Shown here: in pieces, positions 32,169 through 41,501 of the stretch
Numbering within the stretch: position 1 is the stretch's first letter
Layout: each line of letters opens with the position of its first letter
Assembly: GCA_963715815.1 (NCBI GenBank)
Contig: OY970278.1
Span: forward strand, 992,001-1,056,000
Length of the DNA stretch: 64,000 bases
From: JAFAMS01 sp963715815
GTDB lineage: Bacteria; Vulcanimicrobiota; Vulcanimicrobiia; Vulcanimicrobiales; Vulcanimicrobiaceae
Direction of reading: 5' to 3'
Notes under the pieces: generated by a model
Seen by the model: only the letters and a program-made list of their open reading frames with translations
What the model was told of the DNA's origin: nothing
The model's database searches: none
Translations under genes and position numbers: made by a program

Positions 32169-33131
32169 CTAGAATTTCCTGTGTGTTTGCTGGGAATTCA
32201 TGAACGTAAACACGTTATCGGCGATGCAATCCGCGATCGCGACGCGCGTATCAACGCTCGCACTACCCAGATGCGGTGTGAGCACGACGTTTTCGAAGGT
32301 CAACAAATCCGGATGCACGCTCGGCTCGTTTTCGAAAACGTCCAGCCCGGCGCCGGCGATCTTTCCCTCGACGAGCGCGCGTACGAGCGCACTTTCGTCG
32401 ATGATCAGCCCCCGAGCGGTGTTGATAATGTAGGCGCTCGACTTCATTAGGCCGAGCTCACGTTCGCCAATGAGATGGTGCGTCTCGGGACGGTACGCTG
32501 CGTTGATCGCAACGAAGTCACTTTCGCGCAGCAGCGCATCGAGGTCGCGATACTCCAGCCCATCGGCTGCTTCATCCGCCGGCGAGAGCCGGCGCGGCTT
32601 TGCGTAGAGCACGCGCATTCCAAAACCGTGTGCGCGCTTGGCGCTGAAGCGGCCGATTGCACCGTAGCCGATCGACCCGAACGTCTTGCCACCGACGGTT
32701 GCGCCGGCAAAGTGGACCGACTGTCCGCCCGGGAAGAGGCCCTCGCGCAGCGCACGATCGGCTTCGACAACGCGTCGCGCGACGGCAAGCAGCAGCGCCC
32801 ACTGCATGTCGGCCGTCGCCTCCGCTACGATGTTCGGTATATTCGCGACGGTGATGCCGCGTTCGCGCGCTCGAGTCACATTGATGTTGGTCGGATTGAT
32901 GGCACCGTCCGAAATCATCATCAGTGACGGCGCCGCGTCGATGACTTCTGCGTCGATCCGGTCGTGCAGCAAGCAGCAAAGAATCTCGCAGTCGCGCACG
33001 GCCTCCATCAACTGCGCTTTCGGCAGAATCGTGCGCGAGTCCGGATTGACTTCGACCGTGCCGACGGCCCGCAACCGTTCGATCGCGGTACCCAAAAGCG
33101 GCTGGGTGACGAAGATGCGCGGTGTTGCCAA
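32169..33131 (-). CDS. D-isomer-specific 2-hydroxyacid dehydrogenase
   Basis: 320 residues. The NAD-binding motif GSIGYGAIG lies near residue 151, the catalytic Arg in IINTARGLIIDE, the Glu in LDVFENEPSVHP, and the catalytic His in VLTPHLGSAS, all in the usual order. It reduces 2-oxoacids to D-2-hydroxyacids or the reverse (glyoxylate/hydroxypyruvate reductase or phosphoglycerate dehydrogenase class). The start is TTG 33131 with no strong ribosome site. It is divergent from the M24 gene across 61 bp. Confidence 0.93.
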   Translation of the reverse strand: MATPRIFVTQPLLGTAIERLRAVGTVEVNPDSRTILPKAQLMEAVRDCEILCCLLHDRIDAEVIDAAPSLMMISDGAINPTNINVTRARERGITVANIPNIVAEATADMQWALLLAVARRVVEADRALREGLFPGGQSVHFAGATVGGKTFGSIGYGAIGRFSAKRAHGFGMRVLYAKPRRLSPADEAADGLEYRDLDALLRESDFVAINAAYRPETHHLIGERELGLMKSSAYIINTARGLIIDESALVRALVEGKIAGAGLDVFENEPSVHPDLLTFENVVLTPHLGSASVDTRVAIADCIADNVFTFMNSQQTHRKF

Positions 33132-33192
33132 GCGAGTAGGTAAATCAACGTTTGCGTTCTAAGGGCCCTGCCTCGCTAGAGAAAGGCAGGCT

Positions 33193-34428
33193 ATGGCGTC
33201 CTTCGGTTCCGTCGGGATGGACTGGCAAGAGCGTATCAATTGGCAGCGGATGCGCGAATATCGTCTCAATCGTGCCCGCGAGATGATGCGCAAGCATGAG
33301 CTCGGCGCGATCCTCTGTATGTACGACGAAAACGTACGTTATCTGACGTCGACGCTCACGCCGGGCTGGAATCGCCTCAAACCTGGTCTCAAATACGCGA
33401 TTCTCATCGAAGGCAAAGAGCCGATTCTCTACGAGCAGGGCGATATCGGGATTCACATCAGACGCCACGCGCCGTGGCTCAAGCCCGAGAACGTGCGCTT
33501 CTCATATTCGTGGATCAAAGGTGCTGCTGGCCCCGCCTCGGAGCAGCAAGTGAAGAAGTTCACCGACGCGATCGTGCGCGATCTCGAAGAAGCAGGCGTG
33601 CGCGGAAAGCCGCTCGGCGTCGATTTCATCGACATCAACATGATCAAAGCGTTCGAAAAAGCCGGTCTCACGTGGACCGACGGCATGACGCCGATGCAGC
33701 AAGCACGCGCGGTCAAGAACGTCGACGAGCAAGAAGCGATGCGCATCGTCGGCGCAATCGGCGACTGCATGCACTACGAGTTCCAGCACATGCTCAAGCC
33801 GGGTCTCACCGAGAATCAAGTTACCGCCTTCGGAATGAAGTATCTGTACGACATTCCGGGGATGGAAGACGTCGAAGACATCATCGTTTCATCCGGCCCG
33901 AACGCGTGGCCGAATTGGCGGAACTTCTCGGACCGTATCATCCTGCCGGGCGAGCTCGTCATTATCGATCTTGCCGCGCTCACGTGGAACGGCTTCAAGT
34001 CGTGCTACTACCGCACGTATTGCGTTGGTGGAAAGCCGACCGACGAGATGAAACGCACCTACGAAACTGCACTAAAATGGTGCTACGACGCAATTCATCA
34101 AGTGAAGCCCGGCGCAACGACGCGCGACATCGCATCGAAGTGGCCCTCGGCAAAAGAAGCCTGGGGTTACGAGAGCGAGGACATGGCGGCGGCGAACCTC
34201 TGGGGTCACGGGCTCGGGCTCGCGCAATACGACATGCCGGTGATCTCGCGCATCTGGTCGCTCGATTTTCCGCAAGTGATCGAGCCCGGCATGGTCTTCG
34301 CGCTCGAAACGCAGCACGGCGTCGTGCACAAGTACGGCGTCCGGATCGAAGAGATGCTGATTGTAACCGACACGGGCTACGAGATGATCACTACGTTCCC
34401 GGTTCACGAGATAACGCTGGCTGGCTGA
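33193..34428 (+). CDS. M24 family metallopeptidase-like protein with altered metal site
   Basis: 411 residues with an N-terminal creatinase-like domain and a C-terminal pita-bread domain. Candidate ligands are D259 (VIIDLAA), H339 (GHGLGL), E372 (FALETQHG) and E386 (VRIEEML). The second Asp, normally in an SDxTRT motif, is Cys 271 (FKSCYYRTY), and the later HExP is YDMP. It may therefore be a non-peptidase relative such as the DMSP-lyase DddP group, or inactive. It has a good ribosome site (AAAGGCAGG) and is followed by the PEP-utiliser-like frame with overlap. Confidence 0.85.
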   Translation: MASFGSVGMDWQERINWQRMREYRLNRAREMMRKHELGAILCMYDENVRYLTSTLTPGWNRLKPGLKYAILIEGKEPILYEQGDIGIHIRRHAPWLKPENVRFSYSWIKGAAGPASEQQVKKFTDAIVRDLEEAGVRGKPLGVDFIDINMIKAFEKAGLTWTDGMTPMQQARAVKNVDEQEAMRIVGAIGDCMHYEFQHMLKPGLTENQVTAFGMKYLYDIPGMEDVEDIIVSSGPNAWPNWRNFSDRIILPGELVIIDLAALTWNGFKSCYYRTYCVGGKPTDEMKRTYETALKWCYDAIHQVKPGATTRDIASKWPSAKEAWGYESEDMAAANLWGHGLGLAQYDMPVISRIWSLDFPQVIEPGMVFALETQHGVVHKYGVRIEEMLIVTDTGYEMITTFPVHEITLAG

Positions 34429-36010
34429 GATCTGCGTCGATCTCGACGCGCCGCTTTCGCCCGCAATCACCGGAGCGAAGGCGGCGACGCTCGGGCACGC
34501 GCGCCGCTTAGGTCTTCCCGCGCTTCCCGGTCTGGTCGTCCCCGCCGAATGTTCGAGTCAACCGCTCGAGCTCGCGGCGCGTGCGTACGCGCAAGGCGGT
34601 CCGGGTGCAGCACGCCTCGCCGTCATGGAAGCACCGCTGGATTTGGAGCTGCTGGCAGATTTGCGTGCGCGCGTTCCGGCACTCGGCGCAACGCTCGTCG
34701 TGCGTTCGTCCAGCCCGCTCGAAGGCGAGGGGCGCTGGGCCGGCGCGTTTACCTCGTACATGAACATCACACCCGAGCAGATCGAAGTCGCCGTTCGCGG
34801 ATGTTGGGCATCGGTGTATTCGCGCGACGTGCTCGAGCGTTGCGAAAACGAAGAGATCGATCCGGCCTCACTGCGTCTTGCTGTGCTCGTCCAACCGATG
34901 ATCGATTTCGAAGCGGGTGGCGCAGCGCGTGCGGACGCCGAGGACGTCGTGCACGTCACGGCGACGAGCGGTTCGCCCGCCGAGCTGATGACGGGATGGG
35001 TTGCGGGCGAAGAGATCATCGTCGATGCGAAGAGCACTGTCCCGATGACGGGGTCGCGCGTGATCGGCGGACAACCCTTGATCGACGTTGCCGAGCTGAC
35101 GCGACGCTCGCGCACGCTTCTCGGTGAGGATTTGATCGAATGGGGTTACGCGCCGAAGTTCGGCATCGTGCTCTTGCAGTGCAAACACACAGCAGCACTC
35201 GAGCAATCAACGGGCATCACGCTGCCCACGGGAACGAGGGAAAGTCCAGAAGCAATCGCCGCGATTCGCCTTGCCCAGCTCGTGCGCCGTTTTCCGGGCT
35301 GGCTCGGTGAAGAGGTCATCTTGCCATGGGCGATTCTCGTTGCGGACGATTCGATTCCGGACGATGCCGAAGTACTAAAGATCGCCCCCGAAGCGGCTCG
35401 CGACGATGCGCGCCTTCTCGCGCGTCGCATCGTCGCGCATGCCTGGAAACTTCCGGGCGAACGCGCCTATCGCATCGCGATGCAAGCCGTCGAAGCCGTG
35501 CGCAGTGGAAATGCGGGCGAAGCCCTCTTGGAACGGATCGCGCGCGGCGTTGAGGTCGATCGTAAGCAAGCAGCGCGTCTGGTTGCGCTCTTGCGCGCCG
35601 CCGAGCGCGGCACTGCATCGCCGGGACGCGATCGGTGGGAGCCGTTCCTCTTCGCGACCGCGCATGCTTATGGTGAGCGGCGTCCGGCCGCATCGGTCAT
35701 CGAAGGAATCGGCGCGGGACGCGCGCGCTACGTCGACGTTCCGGAAGCTGCGCCCGCCGAGTTCGATCGCCGCGTACTCGTCATTCAGCGCCCCCTGAAC
35801 ACGTTCGCGCCCCTGCTTTGGAATGCGGCCGGCCTCGTCACGATCGGCGGTGGCGCCGGGGCGCATCTCATGGAGATTGCCCGCTCGCTTGCCGTCCCGA
35901 CGGTGATGCGTTGCCGCCTTGACGACCTGATCGCACGTGGTGCGGATAATTTCTTGCTTGGCGTCGACGGCAACGAAGGCAGCGTTTCGGTATTGCCCCT
36001 GCGAGGATGA
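34421..36010 (+). CDS. PEP/pyruvate-binding (PPDK N-terminal-like) and PEP-utiliser swivel-domain protein
   Basis: About 529 residues. The N-terminus (GAKAATLGHARRLGLPALPGLVVP) and RSSSPLEGEGRWAGAFTSYMNI, then VLVQPMIDFEAGG and GWVAGEEIIVDAKS, match the ATP-grasp part of PEP synthase/PPDK-like enzymes. A C-terminal swivel domain carries the phospho-His in GGGAGAHLMEIARSLAVPTVM. There is no PEP-binding TIM barrel, so it resembles dikinase-type phosphotransferases such as rifampicin phosphotransferase. Conserved sequence starts well before the first ATG (34625), yet no ATG/GTG/TTG lies upstream in frame; CTG 34421 is the best candidate. Confidence 0.75.
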   Translation: MAEICVDLDAPLSPAITGAKAATLGHARRLGLPALPGLVVPAECSSQPLELAARAYAQGGPGAARLAVMEAPLDLELLADLRARVPALGATLVVRSSSPLEGEGRWAGAFTSYMNITPEQIEVAVRGCWASVYSRDVLERCENEEIDPASLRLAVLVQPMIDFEAGGAARADAEDVVHVTATSGSPAELMTGWVAGEEIIVDAKSTVPMTGSRVIGGQPLIDVAELTRRSRTLLGEDLIEWGYAPKFGIVLLQCKHTAALEQSTGITLPTGTRESPEAIAAIRLAQLVRRFPGWLGEEVILPWAILVADDSIPDDAEVLKIAPEAARDDARLLARRIVAHAWKLPGERAYRIAMQAVEAVRSGNAGEALLERIARGVEVDRKQAARLVALLRAAERGTASPGRDRWEPFLFATAHAYGERRPAASVIEGIGAGRARYVDVPEAAPAEFDRRVLVIQRPLNTFAPLLWNAAGLVTIGGGAGAHLMEIARSLAVPTVMRCRLDDLIARGADNFLLGVDGNEGSVSVLPLRG

Positions 36011-36037
36011 AGCCGGAGACGAGGTGCATTCCTGGGG

Positions 36038-36928
36038 ATGATTCTACGGGTGGGTCTCATCGGGCTTGGAATCATGGGGTCGGCGTACGCCGGTCATCTC
36101 ATCGACGCGGGCTTTCCGACGACAGCTTATGACGTTGACCCAGCCGCGCTCGAACGCTATGTGCAGCGCGGCGGCAGTCCCGCGGATTCACCCAAAGCAG
36201 TTGCAGCGAATTCGGACCTGATCGTCGTTGCGCTAGCGTCCGAGAGCGCTGTAGAAGCTGCTCTCTTCGGAGACGCCGGCGTCGCCGGCGGTGTTCGCGC
36301 CGGAACCATTATCCTCGACATGGGCACGTTTGGGCTCGAGCTCAAGCGTAGCGTTGCGGAACGCTTTGCGAAACACGGTGCGAACGTGCTTGACACGCCG
36401 GTGAGCGGAACCGGATCGCAAGCGGCGACGCGAGATCTCGTCGTGTTCGCGAGCGGCGAACAAGCCGCATTCGAGAAGGCGCGCACTGCACTTGAAGCGT
36501 TCGCGCGTGACGTGCGCTACGTTGGCGAGTTCGGGAACGGTTCGAAATTGAAGTACATTGCGAATCTGCTTGTGACGATCCACAATCTCTCTACGGCCGA
36601 AGCGATGGTGCTGGCTGCCAAAGCGGGAATCGACGGAACGATGCTGCTCGACATGCTCGGCGATAGTGCCGCGAGTTCGCGAATGCTGCAAGTGCGCGGG
36701 CCGATGATGGCAGCGAACCGCTACGAGCCGGCGACAATGCGTCTGGAAGTCTACAAGAAAGATCTCGAGATCATTGACGCGTTTGCAAAGTCACTCGATT
36801 GTCCGACGCCCCTGTTTTCGGCGAGTCTCCCGTACTATGCGCGCGCCATTGCAGAAGGCCGCGGTAAACAAGATACTGCTGCGATCGTAACCGTGCTGCG
36901 CGAAAGCGCCGGACTGGCGCCGGAGTAA
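36038..36928 (+). CDS. NAD(P)-dependent beta-hydroxyacid dehydrogenase (3-hydroxyisobutyrate dehydrogenase family)
   Basis: 296 residues. Rossmann motif VGLIGLGIMGSAYAGHL at the start; LDTPVSGTGSQAATRDLVVFASG contains the substrate-binding PVSG(T); the catalytic lysine is in GNGSKLKYIANLLV; and YKKDLEIIDAFAKSL is the conserved C-terminal helix. Relatives oxidise 3-hydroxyisobutyrate, 2-hydroxy-3-oxopropionate or gluconate-type acids. It starts 27 bp after the PEP-utiliser and 3 bp before livH, so it is probably expressed with the Liv transporter. Confidence 0.93.
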   Translation: MILRVGLIGLGIMGSAYAGHLIDAGFPTTAYDVDPAALERYVQRGGSPADSPKAVAANSDLIVVALASESAVEAALFGDAGVAGGVRAGTIILDMGTFGLELKRSVAERFAKHGANVLDTPVSGTGSQAATRDLVVFASGEQAAFEKARTALEAFARDVRYVGEFGNGSKLKYIANLLVTIHNLSTAEAMVLAAKAGIDGTMLLDMLGDSAASSRMLQVRGPMMAANRYEPATMRLEVYKKDLEIIDAFAKSLDCPTPLFSASLPYYARAIAEGRGKQDTAAIVTVLRESAGLAPE

Positions 36929-36931
36929 GCG

Positions 36932-37795
36932 ATGGGCGCAGCATTTTACATCCAGAATCTTCTCGGTGGACTCGCGTACGGCAGCTTGCTGTTTTTGATT
37001 GCGTCCGGCTTTACGCTGATCTTCGGCTTGATGCGCATCATTAATTTGGCGCAGACCGCATTTTATTTGATCGGTGCATACGTCGGCCTGACGCTCCTCA
37101 CGCACCACTTCAATTTCTGGTTATCGGGATTGGCCGGAGGAATCACGACCGCGCTCTTGGGATTTGCGCTGTATAGTCTCTTCCTGCACCGTTATCACGC
37201 CGATCATCTGACGTCGCTGCTCTTGACGCTCGGCTTCACGCTGATGCTCGACGATTCTGTGCTCGCGATTTGGGGCGGCGACCCGCACTCGATCTCGCCG
37301 CCGCCGGAGCTTTCGACATCTTTGCATTTCGGACAGCTTGTGTTTCCGTCGTATTGGCTCGCGTTGATCATCGTAAGCCTCGCGATCGCAGCGTTGCTTT
37401 TCGTCTTTATGCAACGCACGAAACTCGGGATGATCATCCGTGCGGCCGTCGATGACGAAGAGATGACGCGTGGACTCGGCGTCGACGTCAACCGCTCGTT
37501 CTACGTCGTGTTCACCGCCGGCGCATTGCTCGCCGGTCTGGGTGGATTGCTCGGCGGTCCGATCACGGCCGCATATCCTGGGCTCGACGGCGAGCTCACG
37601 CCGCTTGCATTCGCCGTCGTTATCGTCGGCGGCATGGGCAGTCTCTCGGGCGCGCTCGCGGGCAGCATGTTGATTGGCCTCGTGAACGCGTACGGTAAAG
37701 CGCTCTTTCCGGAATTCTCGTACTTCACGATCTTCGTGCCGGTCGCGCTGATCATGGCGTTGCGGCCGCAGGGACTTTTCGGCCGCGCCCAATGA
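36932..37795 (+). CDS. livH: branched-chain amino acid-type ABC transporter permease LivH
   Basis: 287 residues, about eight membrane helices. Family motifs: GGLAYGSLLFLIASGFTLIFGLMRIINLAQTAFYLIGAY, IIRAAVDDEEMTRGLGVDVNRSFYVVFTAGALLAGLGGLLGGPI, and VVIVGGMGSLSGALAGSMLIGLVNAYG. It forms one half of the membrane channel with LivM, whose ATG overlaps its stop (ATGA). The aligned system may import amino acids, but LivH/M families also serve urea, amides and aromatic acids. Confidence 0.95.
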   Translation: MGAAFYIQNLLGGLAYGSLLFLIASGFTLIFGLMRIINLAQTAFYLIGAYVGLTLLTHHFNFWLSGLAGGITTALLGFALYSLFLHRYHADHLTSLLLTLGFTLMLDDSVLAIWGGDPHSISPPPELSTSLHFGQLVFPSYWLALIIVSLAIAALLFVFMQRTKLGMIIRAAVDDEEMTRGLGVDVNRSFYVVFTAGALLAGLGGLLGGPITAAYPGLDGELTPLAFAVVIVGGMGSLSGALAGSMLIGLVNAYGKALFPEFSYFTIFVPVALIMALRPQGLFGRAQ

Positions 37796-38781
37796 TCGCA
37801 CGGGGCTCGTGGAAGTGGGTTGCAATCGCCGCGATCGGGCTGGCGGTCGTGCTCGTTTTGCCGCGCGCCGGCGTTCCGACGTTCTACGTCTCGCTGCTTA
37901 CGCAGACATGGATCTACGCGATCGTTGCGATGAGCTTGGATCTACTCGTAGGATTCACGGGGCTCGTCAGCTTCGCGCAGAGTGCGTTCTTTGGTGCCGG
38001 CGCGTACGCGGTCGCAATTGCGGCGACTCGCTTTGCGCACACTGATTTCCTCACGGGAATCATCATCGGTTTGCTTGCCGGAGCGTTCATCGCCGCGGTC
38101 TTCGGGCTCGTTGCGCTGCGGGCCGAAGGCGTCGGCTTCATTATCATCACGATCGCGCTGAACCAGATCATGTGGGGACTCGCTTATCAGTGGGTTTCGA
38201 TGAGCGGAGGTGACAACGGCATAACGGGCTTCATTCGTCCGAAAGTCGGGCCCTTCGACGTCTCGAGCAACGCCGGGTTCTACTACGTCTGTCTCGCCTT
38301 CTTGGTCCTGATGCTCGCGCTCTTGGTCGCAATCACGCGCTCACCGTTCGGCCTCGTCTTGCGCGGCGTACGCGAGACGCCGCGCCGGATGCGCGCGCTC
38401 GGCTACAACGTTTGGCTCTATCGCTATCTTGCGATGTTGATTTCCGGCGCGATCGCCGGCGTCGCGGGCGTACTCTTCGCCTGGTACAATCAGTTCGTCG
38501 GTCCCGGCGATCTCGATCTTACGCTTTCGACGCAGTTCTTGATCATTGTCATCCTGGGCGGCATCGGAACGCTGTACGGGCAAATTCTCGGCGCCGCAAT
38601 CGTCGTTTTCCTTAGCAACGGTCTCTCGGCGCTGACACAGCGTTGGGAGCTGATCTTGGGCGCGATCTATTTCATCATCGTCATGTACGCGCCGGACGGT
38701 TTGATGGGCCTCGGCCGTCGCCTCTTAAAACGCGCACCTGCGCCACTGATCGAAAGCCAACTAGCGGGAGACGAATCGTGA
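37792..38781 (+). CDS. livM: branched-chain amino acid-type ABC transporter permease LivM
   Basis: 329 residues, about ten helices. Marks: AIVAMSLDLLVGFTGLVSFAQSAFFGAGAYAVA, EGVGFIIITIALNQIMWGLAYQW, LRGVRETPRRMRALGYNVWLYRYLAMLISGAIAGVAGVLFAWYN, and VILGGIGTLYGQILGAAIVVFL. It is the partner of LivH. Its stop overlaps the GTG start of livG. Confidence 0.95.
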   Translation: MIARGSWKWVAIAAIGLAVVLVLPRAGVPTFYVSLLTQTWIYAIVAMSLDLLVGFTGLVSFAQSAFFGAGAYAVAIAATRFAHTDFLTGIIIGLLAGAFIAAVFGLVALRAEGVGFIIITIALNQIMWGLAYQWVSMSGGDNGITGFIRPKVGPFDVSSNAGFYYVCLAFLVLMLALLVAITRSPFGLVLRGVRETPRRMRALGYNVWLYRYLAMLISGAIAGVAGVLFAWYNQFVGPGDLDLTLSTQFLIIVILGGIGTLYGQILGAAIVVFLSNGLSALTQRWELILGAIYFIIVMYAPDGLMGLGRRLLKRAPAPLIESQLAGDES

Positions 38782-39524
38782 GCGAGTGTCTCACGCTAAA
38801 AAACGTCTACAAGCGCTTTGGCAGCTTGCGCGTGCTCGAAGACGTCTGCTTCACTGTTGCCGCCGGCGAGCGGCGCGGCATCATCGGCCCGAACGGCGCC
38901 GGAAAGTCGACGCTCTTCAACATCATCTCCGGCGAGCTGCCGCTGACGAGTGGAACCGTACAGCTGCTCGGACGCGACGTGAGCCGCATGCCGGCGCATA
39001 GCCGAGCGCGCATGGGACTCTCGCGCACGTTCCAAACGACGACGCTCTTTCCGAAATTGACGGTCGTCGAGAATTTGATTCTCGCGTTGCAGGCGGGCTC
39101 GAGCGATCGCTTCCAGTGTATTCTGCCGCGCAGCCGCTTTCGGGACCGTCACGATCAAGCGCTCGAGCTGCTCGCGCGCGTCGGACTCGAACCGCGCGCT
39201 GATTTGATCGTCGATTCGCTCGGCTACGGTGAAAAGCGTCAGGTTGAAATCTTGATGGCAATCGCGCAGCGCCCGAAACTGCTGTTGCTCGATGAACCAA
39301 CGGCAGGGCTGCCGCAAAGCGATGCATCGCTCGTCACCGAGATGCTCAAGGGGGACACGAGCGGGATGACGATGGTCTTGATCGAGCACGATATGAGCGT
39401 CGTCTTCGACGTCGTCGAACGTCTAACGGTGTTGCACTACGGGCGTGTGATCGCAGATGGACCGCTTGCGGAGATTCGCGGCGACGCCAACGTGCAAGAG
39501 ATCTATCTGGGCGGCAAGCTATGA
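38778..39524 (+). CDS. livG: ABC transporter ATP-binding protein LivG
   Basis: 248 residues from GTG 38778, which overlaps the livM stop as GTGA. Walker A GPNGAGKSTL, Walker B LLLLDEPTAGL, and H-loop VLIEHDMSVVFDV are intact; the signature reads LGYGEKRQVEILMAI, as in LivG. LSRTFQTTTLFPKLTVVENL is the expected Q-loop. The open frame reaches upstream to 38643 inside livM, but family alignment begins at this GTG. Confidence 0.95.
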   Translation: MSECLTLKNVYKRFGSLRVLEDVCFTVAAGERRGIIGPNGAGKSTLFNIISGELPLTSGTVQLLGRDVSRMPAHSRARMGLSRTFQTTTLFPKLTVVENLILALQAGSSDRFQCILPRSRFRDRHDQALELLARVGLEPRADLIVDSLGYGEKRQVEILMAIAQRPKLLLLDEPTAGLPQSDASLVTEMLKGDTSGMTMVLIEHDMSVVFDVVERLTVLHYGRVIADGPLAEIRGDANVQEIYLGGKL

Positions 39525-40225
39525 GCGCCATTCTCGAGATCGACGACGTCCACACGTACTACGAGCACAGTCACATCTTGCAAGGGATTACGCTGCAGGC
39601 CCAGGCCGGCGCGGTGACCGGGATCCTTGGCCGCAACGGTGTCGGCAAAACAACGCTGATGCGCTCGATCATCGGCTTCACGCCGCCACGGCGTGGGACG
39701 ATTCGTTTTGCCGGCGAGCAAATCGAACGGCTCCCCTCGCATTACATCGCGCGGCGCGGAATCGGTCTCGTGCCGCAAGGCCGCCGGGTCTTTCCATCGC
39801 TAAGCGTGCTCGAGAATCTGCAGATCGGCGCCGCCTCAGCGCGTTCGGGCCGCTGGAATCTTGATACGGTTTTCGAACTCTTCCCGCAGCTCAAGACTCG
39901 GGTCTCGAACTACGGCGGTCAGCTCAGCGGCGGCGAGCAGCAAATGCTCGCGATCGGCCGCGCGCTGATGTCGAACCCGACCCTGCTCTTGATGGATGAG
40001 CCCTCGGAGGGCCTCGCGCCCCTAATCGTCCGGGGCCTCGGCGAAACGCTGGCGCGGCTCAAGGAAACCGGCCTCGCCATCGTGCTCGTCGAACAGAACC
40101 TGCCCCTGGCGCTGTCCATTACCGATACTGCTTACATCGTCAGTAAGGGTCAGGTCGTCTATCAGGGAAGTCCCGACGAGCTTCGGAACGACGAAGCGCT
40201 TCGGACCAAATATCTCGGCGTATAA
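39521..40225 (+). CDS. livF: ABC transporter ATP-binding protein LivF
   Basis: 234 residues, the LivF size. Walker A GRNGVGKTTLM, signature LSGGEQQMLAIGRALM, Walker B LLLMDEPSEGLAP, and H-loop VLVEQNLPLALSI are typical, as are GIGLVPQGRRVFPSLSVLENL and the short C-terminal YLGV ending. It overlaps livG by 4 bp. Two binding-protein genes follow 16 bp downstream. Confidence 0.96.
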   Translation: MSAILEIDDVHTYYEHSHILQGITLQAQAGAVTGILGRNGVGKTTLMRSIIGFTPPRRGTIRFAGEQIERLPSHYIARRGIGLVPQGRRVFPSLSVLENLQIGAASARSGRWNLDTVFELFPQLKTRVSNYGGQLSGGEQQMLAIGRALMSNPTLLLMDEPSEGLAPLIVRGLGETLARLKETGLAIVLVEQNLPLALSITDTAYIVSKGQVVYQGSPDELRNDEALRTKYLGV

Positions 40226-40241
40226 ACGAGGGGAGAACTAC

Positions 40242-41501
40242 GTGAAGAGACGGGATCTACTGGTCGGTGCCCCCGCTGCAATAGCGCTTTCATCGGCCGG
40301 AATCCGCGCGGCAAGCGCCGAGTCCAAGACGGTCAAAGTCGCGTTGCTCGCTCCGCAAACTGGTTTTGCTGCAGCCGCGGGACACGACATGGTCAATGCG
40401 TGGATGCTGTGGTGGAAAGAGCACGACAACAAGGTCGGCGACACCAAAGTCATCACGACCGCCTACGACACCGGGTCGAATCCGCAAACCGCGCACACGC
40501 AGGCGCAGCGTGCGGTCGAAGCCGACGGCGCGCAGATGGTTCTGGGTCCGTATCTCGCCAACGAGGGTCTGGCGGTCGCGCCATATCTCGTCCAGCACAG
40601 AATTCCGATGTTCTTACCGACCGTCTCGGCGGATGATCTTTCGCAGCGCACAGCCAGTCCATACGTCGTGAAGGTCGCGGGCTGGAGTTCGAGCCTGACG
40701 ACGCATCCGGCCGGCGTGTGGGCATACGAGCAAGGCCACCGCAAAGCGATGACGATCGGCAGCGCGTACGCCTTCGGTTACGAAAACTGCGGCGGATTCT
40801 GCCAGACGTTTACGATGCATGGCGGTAAGATAGTCAAACAGGTGTGGGCTCCGAACGGCACAACCGATTTCAGTCCTTATCTTTCGCAAGTGCAATCGCT
40901 CAATCCGGATGTCGTGTTCGTTTGCGAAGTCGGGGCCGATGCAGTGCACTTCCTCGAGCAATGGAGCTCGTTTGGCCTCAAGAACAAAGTGGCATTGATT
41001 GCCAACGAAACGTTGATCGATCAATCCAACGTGCGTTCGATGGCGCCCGAGGTTGTCGAAGGTACGATGGGCTTCGCGCACTACGCGGAAGGCCGCGACG
41101 ACAAAATGACGCGCGACTTCGTCCTCAAATTCGGCGAAGCGCAAGGCGTGCTGCCGTCCTATATGGCCGCGGGCTTTTACACGGCGGCGGGTTGGATCGC
41201 CGGAGCAATCGCGAAGGTCGGCGGCGACGTCGGCGATTCCGGCAACTTCCTCGGCGCTGTTCGTCGCGTGTCGCTCAGCGATTCGATTCTCGGGCCGATG
41301 CATCTCGATAGCTACGGTTGCCCGGTGCAAAACGTCTACATTCGTAAGGTCGTCGCCACGACCGGCGCAGCCGCGAAGTACGCGAAGACGTGGAACGTCG
41401 TCGAGAAAGTGTACCCGAGCGTCTCGCAGTTCTGGAAGTGGAAGCCTGCGGACTATCTCAAGCAGCCAGTTTATTCGGACACCTACCAGGGATACACGTG
41501 A
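40242..41501 (+). CDS. LivK-like ABC substrate-binding protein with Tat signal, first of two
   Basis: 419 residues from GTG 40242. A twin-arginine motif (KRRDLLVGAPAAIAL) indicates Tat export, cleaved near ASAES. The mature Peripla_BP_6 fold starts TVKVALLAPQTGFAAAAGHDMVNAW. It is one of two binding proteins at the end of the liv operon, so the transporter probably takes more than one ligand. The Tat signal suggests folding or cofactor binding in the cytoplasm before export. Its stop overlaps the next gene's GTG. Confidence 0.92.
   Translation: MKRRDLLVGAPAAIALSSAGIRAASAESKTVKVALLAPQTGFAAAAGHDMVNAWMLWWKEHDNKVGDTKVITTAYDTGSNPQTAHTQAQRAVEADGAQMVLGPYLANEGLAVAPYLVQHRIPMFLPTVSADDLSQRTASPYVVKVAGWSSSLTTHPAGVWAYEQGHRKAMTIGSAYAFGYENCGGFCQTFTMHGGKIVKQVWAPNGTTDFSPYLSQVQSLNPDVVFVCEVGADAVHFLEQWSSFGLKNKVALIANETLIDQSNVRSMAPEVVEGTMGFAHYAEGRDDKMTRDFVLKFGEAQGVLPSYMAAGFYTAAGWIAGAIAKVGGDVGDSGNFLGAVRRVSLSDSILGPMHLDSYGCPVQNVYIRKVVATTGAAAKYAKTWNVVEKVYPSVSQFWKWKPADYLKQPVYSDTYQGYT

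Noticed and set aside
37121..37825. 234-codon minus-strand open frame opposite livH
   Set aside because: Composition is Arg/Glu/Gln-rich and follows from the complementary strand of hydrophobic codons; no ribosome site or homology.
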